Under the pieces are notes generated by a model. That model was not told the DNA's origin. It searched no databases and saw only the letters and a program-made list of their open reading frames with translations. This document shows positions 17,635 to 26,762 of a stretch of DNA of 64,000 nt, in pieces. Source of the DNA: Rhodoferax sp. (lineage in GTDB: Bacteria > Pseudomonadota > Gammaproteobacteria > Burkholderiales > Burkholderiaceae_C); NCBI RefSeq assembly GCF_025354435.1, contig NZ_JANXMU010000040.1, positions 1-64,000 of the forward strand. Direction: 5' to 3'. Position numbers and translations under genes: made by a program. The stretch's first letter is position 1; each line of letters opens with the position of its first letter.

Positions 17635-19128
17635 ATGCCCTACCTACCCGCCTTCATTGCCCCCACCCGTTTCACAGACCCGGTTGCCGCTCTGGCGCAG
17701 GTCCGCCTGATTTACGACCAGCAGATCGAGCATCTGCGGCTTGCCATGCAGCGCTTTGTGGCAGGCGAAACCCTGCCCGGCCATGTGCGGGCCTGCTACC
17801 CATTTGTGCGTCTGCACACCGAGACGGTGGCCCGCGCTGCCGAGCTGGAAGGTGCGCACCTGAGCTACGGCTTTGTGGCCGGACCCGGCCGATTCGAGAC
17901 CACGCTGACCCGGCCCGACCTGTTCAATAATTACCTGCTGGAGCAGTTTCGCCTGCTGCTGCAAAACCACCAGGTCGAGCTGGAAATTGGCACCAGCGCC
18001 CTGCCCATCCCGGTGCACTTCTCGTTTGCTGAACACGACCACGTCGAAGGCCAGATGGATGCCAGCCGCCGTATGCTGATGCGCGACGTGTTCGACCTGC
18101 CCGACCTGGCCGCCATGGACGATGGCATTGCCAACGGCACCTACGAACCCCGCCCCGGCGACCCGCAGCCATTGGCATTGTTTACCGCGCCGCGGGTGGA
18201 CTATTCGCTGCACCGCTTGCGCCACTACACCGGCACCGGGCCCGAGCATTTCCAGAACTTTGTGCTCTTCACCAACTACCAGTTCTACATCGACGAATTC
18301 GTCCGCATGGGGCATGCCGCCATGGCCGACCCGGCCAGCGAATACATCGCCTTTGTCGAGCCTGGCAACGTCATCACCCGCCGCGTGGGTCTGCCTACCG
18401 AGCCGCGCGATGCCCTGGGTGCCGCACCGCCGCGCCTGCCGCAAATGCCCGGTTACCACCTGGTGCGCGCCGACAACGCGGGCATCACCATGGTCAACAT
18501 CGGCGTAGGCCCGGCCAACGCCAAGAACATCACCGACCACATCGCCGTGCTGCGCCCGCATGCCTGGATCATGGTCGGCCACTGCGCCGGTCTGCGCAAC
18601 AGTCAGCAACTGGGCGACTACGTGCTAGCCCACGGCTATGTGCGCGAAGACCATGTGCTAGACGAAGAGCTGCCGCTGTGGGTGCCGATTCCAGCGCTGG
18701 CCGAAATCCAGATGGCGCTGGAGCAGGCCGTGGCCGATGTCACCCAAATTCAGGGCGCGGCGCTGAAAAGCATCATGCGCACCGGCACCGTAGCCAGCAC
18801 CGACAACCGCAACTGGGAGCTGCTGCCCAACAACCAGCCGCAACGCCGCTTCAGCCAAAGCCGCGCCGTGGCGCTGGACATGGAAAGCGCCACCATCGCC
18901 GCCAATGGCTTCCGCTTCCGCGTGCCCTACGGCACCCTGCTGTGCGTTAGCGACAAGCCGTTGCACGGCGAAATTAAGCTACCCGGCATGGCCAACCATT
19001 TCTACCGCGAACGCGTAGACCAGCATCTGCGCATCGGCATCCGCGCCATCGAACTGCTGCGCGCCCAGGGCATCAACCAGCTGCACAGCCGTAAATTGCG
19101 CAGCTTTGCCGAAGTGGCATTCCAGTAA
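17635..19128 (+). CDS. amn: AMP nucleosidase
   Basis: 497 residues, close to the 484 of the Escherichia coli enzyme. The N-terminal regulatory domain (to about 170, with RVRLIYDQQIEHLRLAM-like helices) precedes a phosphorylase-type domain: MVNIGVGPANAKNITDHIAV, WIMVGHCAGLRNSQQLGDYV, and the substrate loop ALDMESATIAANGFRFRVPY. The family hydrolyses AMP to adenine and ribose 5-phosphate and controls adenylate levels. It appears to be monocistronic with gor upstream; a diguanylate cyclase gene starts 5 bases after its stop and may be co-transcribed. Confidence 0.94.
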   Translation: MPYLPAFIAPTRFTDPVAALAQVRLIYDQQIEHLRLAMQRFVAGETLPGHVRACYPFVRLHTETVARAAELEGAHLSYGFVAGPGRFETTLTRPDLFNNYLLEQFRLLLQNHQVELEIGTSALPIPVHFSFAEHDHVEGQMDASRRMLMRDVFDLPDLAAMDDGIANGTYEPRPGDPQPLALFTAPRVDYSLHRLRHYTGTGPEHFQNFVLFTNYQFYIDEFVRMGHAAMADPASEYIAFVEPGNVITRRVGLPTEPRDALGAAPPRLPQMPGYHLVRADNAGITMVNIGVGPANAKNITDHIAVLRPHAWIMVGHCAGLRNSQQLGDYVLAHGYVREDHVLDEELPLWVPIPALAEIQMALEQAVADVTQIQGAALKSIMRTGTVASTDNRNWELLPNNQPQRRFSQSRAVALDMESATIAANGFRFRVPYGTLLCVSDKPLHGEIKLPGMANHFYRERVDQHLRIGIRAIELLRAQGINQLHSRKLRSFAEVAFQ

Positions 19129-19133
19129 CGCGG

Positions 19134-20369
19134 ATGCCGGTTTTCATGCTGCTCGATCTGCCGACCCTGCTGGTGATCGCCACCGCCAATGTTGGCGTGG
19201 TATCGCTGGCCTTGCTGGTCATCATCGGTACCGGGGCCAGTGCGGCCACGCGCTGTGTGCAAATTGCGTTGGCGGCCCTGCTGCTGGGCGGTGTTGCCGC
19301 CATCACAGCCGGTACGGTTTGGACTTCGGTCTTGGCACCCCTGGCGCTGCTGTTTTTTAGCCTGGGGCTGTGGCTGCTGCACCGGGCGCTGGGCAGCTGG
19401 CTGGGCCACCGTACGCGCCCGCCCACCAACCGCAAGCGCCCACGCAAGCCACCGCGCCCCGGTGTGTACTACGGGCTGGACTACCGCCTGAGCGAGCGCT
19501 GCCTGCGCCTGCTTTTGGTGGCCACGCCACTGGGCTATTTGCTGGGTTCGGCCAGTCCGGCCTTCCAGTGGGGCTGGTCCCATCTGTGCCTGGTGACCAT
19601 GCTGGTGCTAGCGGCGGCGGCCACCCTGTTTCCGATGCGGCACATGGGCCGTGCCTGGCGCTGGATGCTGTGCGGCTGCCTGACGGGCCTGGCGGTGGTA
19701 CTGCTGGTGCGTGGGCTGGTGGGCGGCTGGGGCGGGGCGGCCCTGCTGCCCTTCGCCGATATGGCCATGGCTTTGGCGGTGAATCTGGCTTTTGTCGCAT
19801 GCATGGTGGCCCTGCTGGCCGCCTGGCGCGACGAGGCCAAAGCCCGCTTGCACAACCTGGCTATGACCGACGGGCTGACTGGCCTGCTGAACCGCCGGGG
19901 CTGGCTGGAGCGCGCCGAGGGCATGTTTGCCAACGCCATGCGCTACCAGCAGCCGCTGACCCTGATGATGCTGGATATCGACCACTTCAAACGGGTCAAT
20001 GACACCTACGGCCACGAAGTGGGCGACACTGCTCTCAAGCTGTTTGCCCGCCTGCTGCGCGACAGCCGCCGCACCGGTGATCTGGTGGGCCGCCTGGGCG
20101 GCGAAGAGTTTTGCATTGTGCTGGCCAACACCCACCGCTCGGCCAGTATCGGCTTTGACCTGCGCCTGCGCACCATGCTGCACCAGACGGCTGAAAAAGA
20201 ACTGGGCTTTCCCCTGGACTACAGCGCCGGGGTGGGCGTGCTGAAAGACGGCGATTCCACCCTGCCCGGTCTGATCGCCCGCGCCGATGCCGCGCTGTAC
20301 GAGGCCAAAAAGGCCGGCCGTGGGCAACTGGTGCAATCGGATGGCGGGGCGGGGTTGACCGTTATTTAG
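19134..20369 (+). CDS. Membrane-bound GGDEF diguanylate cyclase
   Basis: 411 residues. The first 240 contain about seven hydrophobic helices split by a basic loop ([16 protein letters not shown], about 100-115); no known sensor domain is recognised there. The GGDEF domain runs from about 245: [38 protein letters not shown], and the active site GRLGGEEF at about 319-326. An RTGD inhibitory site sits exactly five residues before it, so product feedback is likely. It should make cyclic di-GMP at the inner membrane. The 3' end overlaps the convergent NUDIX gene by 4 bases. Confidence 0.92.
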   Translation: MPVFMLLDLPTLLVIATANVGVVSLALLVIIGTGASAATRCVQIALAALLLGGVAAITAGTVWTSVLAPLALLFFSLGLWLLHRALGSWLGHRTRPPTNRKRPRKPPRPGVYYGLDYRLSERCLRLLLVATPLGYLLGSASPAFQWGWSHLCLVTMLVLAAAATLFPMRHMGRAWRWMLCGCLTGLAVVLLVRGLVGGWGGAALLPFADMAMALAVNLAFVACMVALLAAWRDEAKARLHNLAMTDGLTGLLNRRGWLERAEGMFANAMRYQQPLTLMMLDIDHFKRVNDTYGHEVGDTALKLFARLLRDSRRTGDLVGRLGGEEFCIVLANTHRSASIGFDLRLRTMLHQTAEKELGFPLDYSAGVGVLKDGDSTLPGLIARADAALYEAKKAGRGQLVQSDGGAGLTVI

Positions 20370-20959
20370 CGAGCTTGCAGTAGCCCCTGCAACTGCGCGT
20401 ACTGCAGCAGCAGAATCGTCTTGCCGTCGCAGATGCGCCCGTCGGCCACCATCTCCAGCGCGGTCGTAAAGGGCAGCTCCAGCACCTCGATATCTTCGCC
20501 CTCGTGGTGCTCGCCGCCGCCGTCCGATACCTTGTCGGCGGCGGTGTAGGCACCGACAAAGAAAAACACCTTTTCCGTCACCGAGCCGGGGCTCATGTAG
20601 GCCTCGAAGATTTTGCGCACGCCGTCGATGCGAAAGCCGGTTTCCTCCTCTACCTCGCGGCGGATGCAGGTGGCTGGGTCGTCCTGGTCCAGCAGGCCGG
20701 CGCAGGTTTCAATGAGCTGCCCACTGGGGTTGCCGTTCACATAGGTGGGGAAGCGGAACTGCCGCGTCAGCACCACCGTGCCCTGGGCGGCGTTGTACAG
20801 CAGGATGGTGGCACAGTTGCCCCGGTCGTAGGTTTCGCGGCTCTGGCGCTGCCAGCTGCCGTCGCGGCGGCGCAGCTCAAAAGTGGTTTTTTTCAGCCGA
20901 TACCAGTCGTTCGACAAAAGCTTTTCTTCAACGATGCGGATGCTGTCTAGGGCGTGCAT
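20366..20959 (-). CDS. nudK: NUDIX hydrolase, probable GDP-mannose pyrophosphatase (NudK-like)
   Basis: 197 residues, matching NudK/YffH length. The Nudix box is [20 protein letters not shown] with the expected E-x7-RE-x2-EE pattern. The N-terminal [20 protein letters not shown] and [15 protein letters not shown] segments are characteristic of the GDP-mannose/ADP-ribose subgroup, where they form the dimer interface and substrate pocket. It would hydrolyse a nucleotide sugar or ADP-ribose using magnesium. Family is firm, substrate less so. Confidence 0.85.
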   Translation of the reverse strand: MHALDSIRIVEEKLLSNDWYRLKKTTFELRRRDGSWQRQSRETYDRGNCATILLYNAAQGTVVLTRQFRFPTYVNGNPSGQLIETCAGLLDQDDPATCIRREVEEETGFRIDGVRKIFEAYMSPGSVTEKVFFFVGAYTAADKVSDGGGEHHEGEDIEVLELPFTTALEMVADGRICDGKTILLLQYAQLQGLLQAR

Positions 20960-21044
20960 GGGGGCTCCGGTGGTGGTGGCGAAAGTTTAGCGCAGTCATG
21001 CAGTTTCGTGCAACTTCAATGAAAAACGTGCAAAAATATTGACT

Positions 21045-21800
21045 ATGCTGACCCAACAACGCAAACACCTGCTGCTCGAAACCCTGCGCCGCGACGGCCG
21101 CGTCGTGGCTGCCGACCTCAGCGCTGCTTTAGGCCTGTCGGAAGACACCATCCGGCGCGACCTGCGTGCGCTGGCCGCCCAGGGGCTGCTGCAGCGGGTG
21201 CATGGCGGGGCTCTGCCGGCGTCGCCCGCCGTAGCCAATTTTGCCGCGCGCAGCCAGTTGCAGATGCCGGGCAAGCAGGCGATTGCCGCTGCCGCCGCGG
21301 CCATGGTGCAGCCCGGCCAGGTGGTGTTCATCGACGGCGGCACCACCTGCCAGCAGTTGGCGCAGCGTCTGCCGCCCACGCTGCAAGCCACTGTGGTCAC
21401 GCACAGCCCGACCATCGCCCTGGCCCTGGTGGAGCACCCGCGGATCGAGGTGCAACTGCTGGGCGGGCGTTTGTTCAAGCACTCGGTGGTGGCCGTGGGC
21501 GCGGCGGCGGTAGAGGCCATCGGCCGGGTCCGCGCCGACCTGTACTTCATGGGCGTGACCGGCATCAGCGCCCGCGTGGGCCTGAGCACCGGCGACATGG
21601 AAGAAGCCCATGTGAAGCGCGCGCTGATGGCCCAGTCGGCCGAAACCTGGGTGCTGGCCTCGGCTGAGAAGCTGCACGCCGCCTCGCCCTACGTGATCGC
21701 CCCCTGCACGGATGCCACCGGGCTGGTGGTGGAGCCGGGCACCACCGACCATGAGGTGGCGGCGCTGACGGCGCTGGGGCTGGCGCTGGTGCGCGGGTAG
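21045..21800 (+). CDS. DeoR-family transcriptional regulator
   Basis: 251 residues from the ATG at 21045; a TTG six bases earlier is an alternative. The helix-turn-helix lies in VVAADLSAALGLSEDTIRRD with the family-typical LRALAAQGLLQRVHGGALP. The C-terminal sugar-phosphate sensor carries VFIDGGTTCQQLAQ and the ADLYFMGVTGISARVGLSTG motif, then WVLASAEKLHAASPYVI. Such regulators usually repress sugar-phosphate or nucleoside catabolism genes, but none lies beside it here: it is divergent from nudK and convergent with a chalcone-isomerase-like gene. Its target is therefore unknown. Confidence 0.9.
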   Translation: MLTQQRKHLLLETLRRDGRVVAADLSAALGLSEDTIRRDLRALAAQGLLQRVHGGALPASPAVANFAARSQLQMPGKQAIAAAAAAMVQPGQVVFIDGGTTCQQLAQRLPPTLQATVVTHSPTIALALVEHPRIEVQLLGGRLFKHSVVAVGAAAVEAIGRVRADLYFMGVTGISARVGLSTGDMEEAHVKRALMAQSAETWVLASAEKLHAASPYVIAPCTDATGLVVEPGTTDHEVAALTALGLALVRG

Positions 21801-21807
21801 CGGGGGC

Positions 21808-22425
21808 TCAGTAGGACTTCTTCACTGGCTCCTGCCCCAGCAAAGCCGCTTTCAGCCCGTAATCCGCCGGGTTGCTGCCCACCCAGATGTTCAGCACCAT
21901 GGCAAAAAACTCGGCATCGCCCACCGGGCTGCCCTGGGGCTGGCCGCCGATGAAGAACAGCGTGCCTTGGCCGGGGATGAACTGCATGGCAAAGGTGTCG
22001 CCGGGGCTGAGCTTGCTGCGGCCCGAGAAGATTTCGATCAGGCGGTTGGACGACACGGTGTGCTTCAGCGCCAACTCTTTGGGGGAGTTGGCCGACAGGC
22101 CCTTGATGAAGGCCAGGCCCAGGTCGGTGCCGGGCAGGTCGCGCAGGGCGGTGAAGCTGAGCAGCTTGGGACCGGGCAGCGCCAGCAATTCTTCGGGCGT
22201 GTTGACTCTGTGCGGCGTGTATAAGGCCATGTCGTAGACCTTGAACACCGCCCGAAAGCGGGTGCCTGCGCCGTTGAGCACCAGCGGCGTGCCCTGGACC
22301 TGGGCTTCGGCAGCGAACGGGGTGGCGGGGGCGGCCTGGGTGGGCAGGGTTAGCAGGCTGGCGGCCAAAGCCACCGCCAGGATAGCGGGCAGCTTGGGGC
22401 AAAAAAGGCGGGTCATCGGAGGCAT
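21808..22425 (-). CDS. Chalcone isomerase-like periplasmic protein
   Basis: 205 residues (202 if the start is the second ATG at 22416). A signal peptide ends near PTQAAPAT. The rest matches the bacterial chalcone-isomerase-like domain: TPLVLNGAGTRFRAVFKVYD and MALYTPHRVNTPEELLAL near the start, LGLAFIKGLSANSPKELAL, and GDTFAMQFIPGQGTLFFIGG further on. The bacterial proteins have the fold but their reaction is not established; no flavonoid enzyme is nearby, so I do not assign isomerase activity. It stands alone after the convergent DeoR gene. Confidence 0.8.
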   Translation of the reverse strand: MPPMTRLFCPKLPAILAVALAASLLTLPTQAAPATPFAAEAQVQGTPLVLNGAGTRFRAVFKVYDMALYTPHRVNTPEELLALPGPKLLSFTALRDLPGTDLGLAFIKGLSANSPKELALKHTVSSNRLIEIFSGRSKLSPGDTFAMQFIPGQGTLFFIGGQPQGSPVGDAEFFAMVLNIWVGSNPADYGLKAALLGQEPVKKSY

Positions 22426-22485
22426 CTCTTGTAAAAAGGGGGCAACCCAAGCTTACCTTGTTGGCCCCAGTTGTCATCCCCCGTT

Positions 22486-22551
22486 TTAATAACATTTTGG
22501 CCTCTGGCGTATATGTCATCTATATAAGGCGCTATAGATTTAATAGTTTTT
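22486..22551. repeat. Repeat A copy overlapping the 3' end of the MscS gene
   Basis: ATTTTGGCCTCTGGCGTATA, spacer, then TATAAGGCGCTATAGATTTAATAG. A diverged copy. The last codons and the TAA of the mscS-like gene (22540-22551) lie inside it, so the repeat supplies the C-terminal residues. Confidence 0.65.
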
Positions 22552-23640
22552 AAACCCAACCGTCTCGGCCGTCTGGTGCAGCTCGGCACGCATGCGCGGC
22601 AGGTGCTGCGGGTACTGGCGCTGCAGGAAGTCCACCAGGCCCTCGCGCACGTCGCAGCGCAGGCGCCACAGCAGGTCGGCGTTGGCCGCGGTGACTTCCA
22701 CGCGAACTTGCACGCCGTGGTCGGTGGTATCGGTCACGTCCAGCTTGCAGTGGCGGCCGTCCCAGGCGGGGGAGGCGGCGCAGATCCGTTGCGCCTCGGT
22801 GCGCAATATCTGCATCGGCATGCCGTAGTCCACCCAGATAAACACGGTGCCGATGAGTTCGGGGTTGCGGCGTGACCAGTTCTGGAACGGGTTTTCAATG
22901 AACCACTGTAGCGGAATGACCAGGCGGCGCTGGTCCCAGATTTTCAGCACCACGTAGGTGCCGGTGATCTCTTCCACCCGGCCCCATTCGCCCTGCACGA
23001 TCAACACGTCGTCGATGCGCAGCGGCTGGCCCAGGGCGATCTGCAGGCCCGCCACCAGGTTACCCAGCACCGGCCGCGCAGCCATGCCCACAATGATGCC
23101 GACCACGCCTGCCGAAGCCAGCAAGCTGGCCCCGAACTGCCGGGCCTCGGGAAAGGTCATCAGCATCGCCGCCAGCCCGGTGACCAGGATGCCGATGACC
23201 AGGGTGTTGGCCAGCACCTTGGCCTGGGTGTGCACGCGGCGGGCGTTCAGGTTGTCCACCGCCTCCAGCGGATACGAGGCAATCAGCCCCTGGACGGTGC
23301 CGCGCACCACGCGCAGGCCCAGCCAGGTCAGGCTGACGAGCAGCAGCAGCACGTTGGCATGGCGCACCTCGGCAATCAGCGGAAAGTCGCGCGGCGCAAT
23401 CTGCCACACCGCCTGCAGCCCGATCAGCGGCAACACAAAGCGGGTGGGTGCGTGGCAAGCGTAGGCGATGGCCGAGGCCAGTGGCAGGCTGCGGGTGACG
23501 CGCCGTACCAGGGCCGCGCCCACAGCGTGCAGCACCAGCGCCAGCGCCAGTAGTACCGCTACCCCGGCAGCCAGCAGCATGCGCAGCGAAGAGTCGTCGG
23601 CCCAGGCAATGAGCTGGTTGAAGTGCATGGACCGCTGCAA
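22540..23640 (-). CDS. MscS-family mechanosensitive ion channel
   Basis: 366 residues (361 if translation begins at the second methionine). Four or so hydrophobic helices in the first 170 residues lead to the pore helix and MscS domain: LLASAGVVGIIVGMAARPVL, then NLVAGLQIALGQPLRIDDVL and VQGEWGRVEEITGTYVVLKI, followed by LVIPLQWFIENPFQNWSR. This is the short small-conductance type that opens under membrane tension to release osmolytes. It follows purT by 5 bases in the same direction, so they probably form one transcript. Its end overlaps a repeat. Confidence 0.9.
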   Translation of the reverse strand: MQRSMHFNQLIAWADDSSLRMLLAAGVAVLLALALVLHAVGAALVRRVTRSLPLASAIAYACHAPTRFVLPLIGLQAVWQIAPRDFPLIAEVRHANVLLLLVSLTWLGLRVVRGTVQGLIASYPLEAVDNLNARRVHTQAKVLANTLVIGILVTGLAAMLMTFPEARQFGASLLASAGVVGIIVGMAARPVLGNLVAGLQIALGQPLRIDDVLIVQGEWGRVEEITGTYVVLKIWDQRRLVIPLQWFIENPFQNWSRRNPELIGTVFIWVDYGMPMQILRTEAQRICAASPAWDGRHCKLDVTDTTDHGVQVRVEVTAANADLLWRLRCDVREGLVDFLQRQYPQHLPRMRAELHQTAETVGFKNY

Positions 23641-23645
23641 TCGGG

Positions 23646-24848
23646 TTAGGCGGTGCGGGGCTTGACCAGCGCCGCGGCCCGCTTGGCGCGGGTGCGGGCG
23701 ACTTCCACGTCGGCATCAAAGGCCAGGGCCACGCCCATGCGGCGCTTCACAAAGCTTTCGGGCTTGCCGAACAGGCGGATGTCGGTGTTGGGCACGCGCA
23801 GCGCCTCGGCCACGCCGTCGAAGACGATGCCCAGGGCATCCACACCGCCGTAGATTACCGCGCTGGCGCCGGGCGACTTCAGGGCGGTGTTGACCGGCAG
23901 GCCCAGGATGGCGCGGGCGTGCAGCTCGAATTCGTTTTGCCACTGGGTGCACAGCGTGACCATGCCGGTGTCGTGCGGGCGCGGGCTGACTTCGCTGAAC
24001 CATACCGCGTCGCCCTTCACGAACAGCTCCACGCCAAACAAACCCTGGCCACCCAGGTTGTCCGTCACTGCTTTAGCGATGGCCTGCGAGCGTTGCAGCG
24101 CCAGGCTGGGCATGGGATGCGGCTGCCAGCTCTCGACGTAGTCGCCGCTGACCTGGATGTGGCCGATGGGCTCACAGAAATGGGTGTCCACTGCGCCATC
24201 GGCCCCCAGGGCGCGCACCGTCAGCAGGGTGATTTCGTAGTCGAAGTCGATAAAGCCTTCGACGATGACGCGTCCGTGGCTGACACGGCCCCCGGCCATC
24301 GCCACGTCCCAGGCAGCTTGCACGTCCGCCGGGCCGCTGATCTTGCTCTGGCCCTTGCCCGAGCTGCTCATCACCGGCTTGACCACGCAGGGGTAGCCGG
24401 TGGTGGCATCAATGGCGGCCTGCAGCTCGGCCAGCGAATCGCAGAACACGTAGGGGCTGGTCGGCAGGCCCAGCGTCTCGGCGGCCAGGCGGCGGATGCC
24501 TTCGCGGTCCATGGTCAGGCGGGCGGCACGGGCGGTGGGGATCACCCGCACCGTGCCGGCGGCCTCCAGTTCTTCCAGCATGGGGGTGGCGATGGCCTCG
24601 ATTTCGGGCACCACCAGGTGCGGGCGCTCGGCCTCGATCAGGGCTTTGAGCTGGGCCGGGTCGCTCATGGTGATGGTGCGCGCATGGTGGGCCACCTGCT
24701 GGCCGGGCGCGTTGGCGTAGCGGTCGACGGCGATGGTTTCGACACCCAGGCGCTGCAGCGCAATCAGCACTTCTTTGCCCAGCTCGCCGGAGCCGAGCAG
24801 CATGACTTTGGTTGCAGAGGGGGACAAGGGTGTGCCGAAAGAGCGCAT
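23646..24848 (-). CDS. purT: Formate-dependent phosphoribosylglycinamide formyltransferase
   Basis: 400 residues against 392 in Escherichia coli. N-terminal [20 protein letters not shown], a central ATP-grasp domain with [19 protein letters not shown] and [15 protein letters not shown], and metal-binding residues in [19 protein letters not shown] and [12 protein letters not shown]. It makes formylglycinamide ribonucleotide from GAR, formate and ATP in purine synthesis. Its formate supply could include formate from fdhA. The promoter lies in 24849-24966, shared divergently with the binding-protein gene. Confidence 0.95.
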   Translation of the reverse strand: MRSFGTPLSPSATKVMLLGSGELGKEVLIALQRLGVETIAVDRYANAPGQQVAHHARTITMSDPAQLKALIEAERPHLVVPEIEAIATPMLEELEAAGTVRVIPTARAARLTMDREGIRRLAAETLGLPTSPYVFCDSLAELQAAIDATTGYPCVVKPVMSSSGKGQSKISGPADVQAAWDVAMAGGRVSHGRVIVEGFIDFDYEITLLTVRALGADGAVDTHFCEPIGHIQVSGDYVESWQPHPMPSLALQRSQAIAKAVTDNLGGQGLFGVELFVKGDAVWFSEVSPRPHDTGMVTLCTQWQNEFELHARAILGLPVNTALKSPGASAVIYGGVDALGIVFDGVAEALRVPNTDIRLFGKPESFVKRRMGVALAFDADVEVARTRAKRAAALVKPRTA

Positions 24849-24966
24849 GGTGGGTACCGCGGAAAGCGTAAAGAAGGGGGGCTGGAGGGAGGGAATTTAC
24901 CGCATGCCCGGCATGGACTTGTGGCCCAATGGCCCGCGGTGCATCCAACCATCTCAAAATAACTCT

Positions 24967-26073
24967 ATGAAGACAACCCATTCCCTGGCGATTGCGGTGC
25001 TGCTGGCTACGGCGGGCCTGGCTGCCCAGGCGCAAATCCTGATTGGCCAGACCAGCGGCTTCACCGGGGCCGTGGCGGCTGGTGTCAAGGAGACGCTGGC
25101 CGGGGCCATGCTGTACTTTGACCGCGTCAACGCCAAGGGCGGCGTGGGCGGGCAAAAGGTCGAGCTGCTGTCGATGGACGACAAGTTCGAGCCCGCACTG
25201 GCCGCCGAGAACGCCCGGGAGCTGATCGAAAAGAAGAATGTGCTGGCCCTGTTTTTGACCCGTGGCACACCGCACACCGAGGCCATCATCCCCTGGCTCA
25301 ACAAGTACCATGTGCCCCTGGTGGGGCCGTCCACCGGGGCCATGGTGCTGCACCAGCCGGTACAGAAATACATCTTCAATGTGCGCGCCACCTACCAGCA
25401 CGAGGCCGAAAAAGCCATCACCCACCAGGCCAGCATCGGCCTGTCCAAAATCGCCGTGCTCTACGCCGACGACAGCTTTGGTGCAGACGGTCTGGCCGGG
25501 GCGCAAAAGGGTCTGCAAAAGGCCCATCTGGAGGCCGTGGGGCTGTACAAGTTTGACCGCAGCAAGCCGGATTTCGCCAGCCTGGCGCCCGCCATCGTGC
25601 AAGCGGGCGCGCAGTCGGTGCTGCTGGTGGCCTCGGGAACCCATGCGGTGGCCGCCATCGAGGCGCTGCGGGCCGCGGGCAGCACGGCGCAGTGCGTGGC
25701 CCTGTCCAACAACGCCACGGCGGGGTTTATCACCGCACTTGGTGGCAATGCCCGGGGCGTGATCGTCAGCCAGGTGTTTCCGCAGTCCCAGTCGGTTGCG
25801 CTGGTCAAGGAAATGGTGGATGCGGCCCGCGCCAAAGGCTTGGCCGATACCAGCCCGGCCATGCTGGAAGGCTTTGCCGCCGCCAAGGTGCTGGTCGAAG
25901 GCCTGCGCCGCGCCGGTCCCCGGCCTACGCGCGAGCGGCTACAGGCCGCGCTGGAGGGCATGGACAAGTTTGACCTGGGCGGCCTGGAGATTGGCTACAG
26001 CCCTACCGACCACACCGGGCTGGACTTTGCCGACCTGTCCATCATTGGGCCTGACGGCAAGTTCCGACGCTAG
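24967..26073 (+). CDS. Branched-chain-amino-acid-type ABC substrate-binding protein (orphan)
   Basis: 368 residues from the ATG at 24967; the frame extends upstream but a signal peptide (MKTTHSLAIAVLLATAGLAA) begins exactly here. The mature protein is a Peripla_BP_6 fold: IGQTSGFTGAVAAGVKETL, GGVGGQKVELLSMDDKFEP and VPLVGPSTGAMVLHQPV, with IAVLYADDSFGADGL starting the second lobe. Such proteins bind amino acids, aromatic acids or amides. No permease or ATPase lies nearby, so it is an orphan that either shares a transporter encoded elsewhere or acts as a sensor partner. Ligand unknown. Confidence 0.88.
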   Translation: MKTTHSLAIAVLLATAGLAAQAQILIGQTSGFTGAVAAGVKETLAGAMLYFDRVNAKGGVGGQKVELLSMDDKFEPALAAENARELIEKKNVLALFLTRGTPHTEAIIPWLNKYHVPLVGPSTGAMVLHQPVQKYIFNVRATYQHEAEKAITHQASIGLSKIAVLYADDSFGADGLAGAQKGLQKAHLEAVGLYKFDRSKPDFASLAPAIVQAGAQSVLLVASGTHAVAAIEALRAAGSTAQCVALSNNATAGFITALGGNARGVIVSQVFPQSQSVALVKEMVDAARAKGLADTSPAMLEGFAAAKVLVEGLRRAGPRPTRERLQAALEGMDKFDLGGLEIGYSPTDHTGLDFADLSIIGPDGKFRR

Positions 26074-26092
26074 CCCCCAGCCGTTCAGCCGA

Positions 26093-26683
26093 TCAAGCGA
26101 TGCTGCAGGCCGTATCGAACGGCAGGCGTGGGCCGCGGGGGTAGGGGGTTCCGGCTTCGCCGTAGCCCAGATTGACCAGGAAGTTGGCCTGGAAGCGCCC
26201 ATCGGGGAAGAACTGCTCGTTCACCTTGGCGGCATCAAAGCCACTCATCGGACCGCAGTCCAGGCCCAGCTGGCGGGCGGCCAGGATCACGTAGGCACCT
26301 TGTAGGCTGCTGTTGCGAAAGGCCGTGCCCTCGGCCAGTACGGCGTTGCCTTCGAACATCGGCTTGGCGTTCATGGCTGGAAACTGCTCGGGCAGGTGGT
26401 CATAAAAACGGCTGTCCATGGCCACGATGATGGTGACCGGCGCGGCCATGGTTTTGTCGGCATTGCCAGGGGCCAGCGCCAGTTTCAGTTTGGCTTTGGC
26501 CTCGGGGCTGCGCACGAACACCAGGCGGGCGGGCTGGCAGTTCATCGACGTAGGCCCCCACTTGGCCAGATCGTAGAGCTGGTGCAGCAGCGCATCGGGC
26601 ACGGCCTGGTCGGTAAATTTGCTGAAAGTGCGGGCGCTCAGGAAGCTTTGTTCCAGGCTGGCGGTGGGCAAAGGGGTGGACAT
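26093..26683 (-). CDS. RutE-like nitroreductase (malonic semialdehyde reductase family)
   Basis: 196 residues from the ATG at 26683, exactly the RutE length; the open frame continues upstream but AAGGAG precedes this ATG. FMN-binding features are visible: ARTFSKFTDQAVPDALLHQL, LAKWGPTSMNCQPARLVFVR, and the C-terminal LGYGEAGTPYPRGPRLPF. In pyrimidine degradation RutE reduces malonic semialdehyde to 3-hydroxypropionate, but no other rut gene is in the window, so the natural substrate may differ. Its promoter side is covered by a repeat A copy. Confidence 0.82.
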   Translation of the reverse strand: MSTPLPTASLEQSFLSARTFSKFTDQAVPDALLHQLYDLAKWGPTSMNCQPARLVFVRSPEAKAKLKLALAPGNADKTMAAPVTIIVAMDSRFYDHLPEQFPAMNAKPMFEGNAVLAEGTAFRNSSLQGAYVILAARQLGLDCGPMSGFDAAKVNEQFFPDGRFQANFLVNLGYGEAGTPYPRGPRLPFDTACSIA

Positions 26684-26698
26684 GAAAACTCCTTGATT

Positions 26699-26762
26699 AC
26701 TATCAAAATAAGAGCTGCTAACGTAGGTTTTATATGCGCCAAAAGCTATTTTTATACTAAAT
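26699..26762 (+). repeat. Repeat A copy, left flank of the DUF1016 gene
   Basis: Begins ACTATCAAAATAAGAGCTGC and ends TATTTTTATACTAAAT. It is a direct, same-orientation match to the copy at 27808-27870, and the DUF1016 stop codon TAG (26757-26759) lies inside it. Confidence 0.75.
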
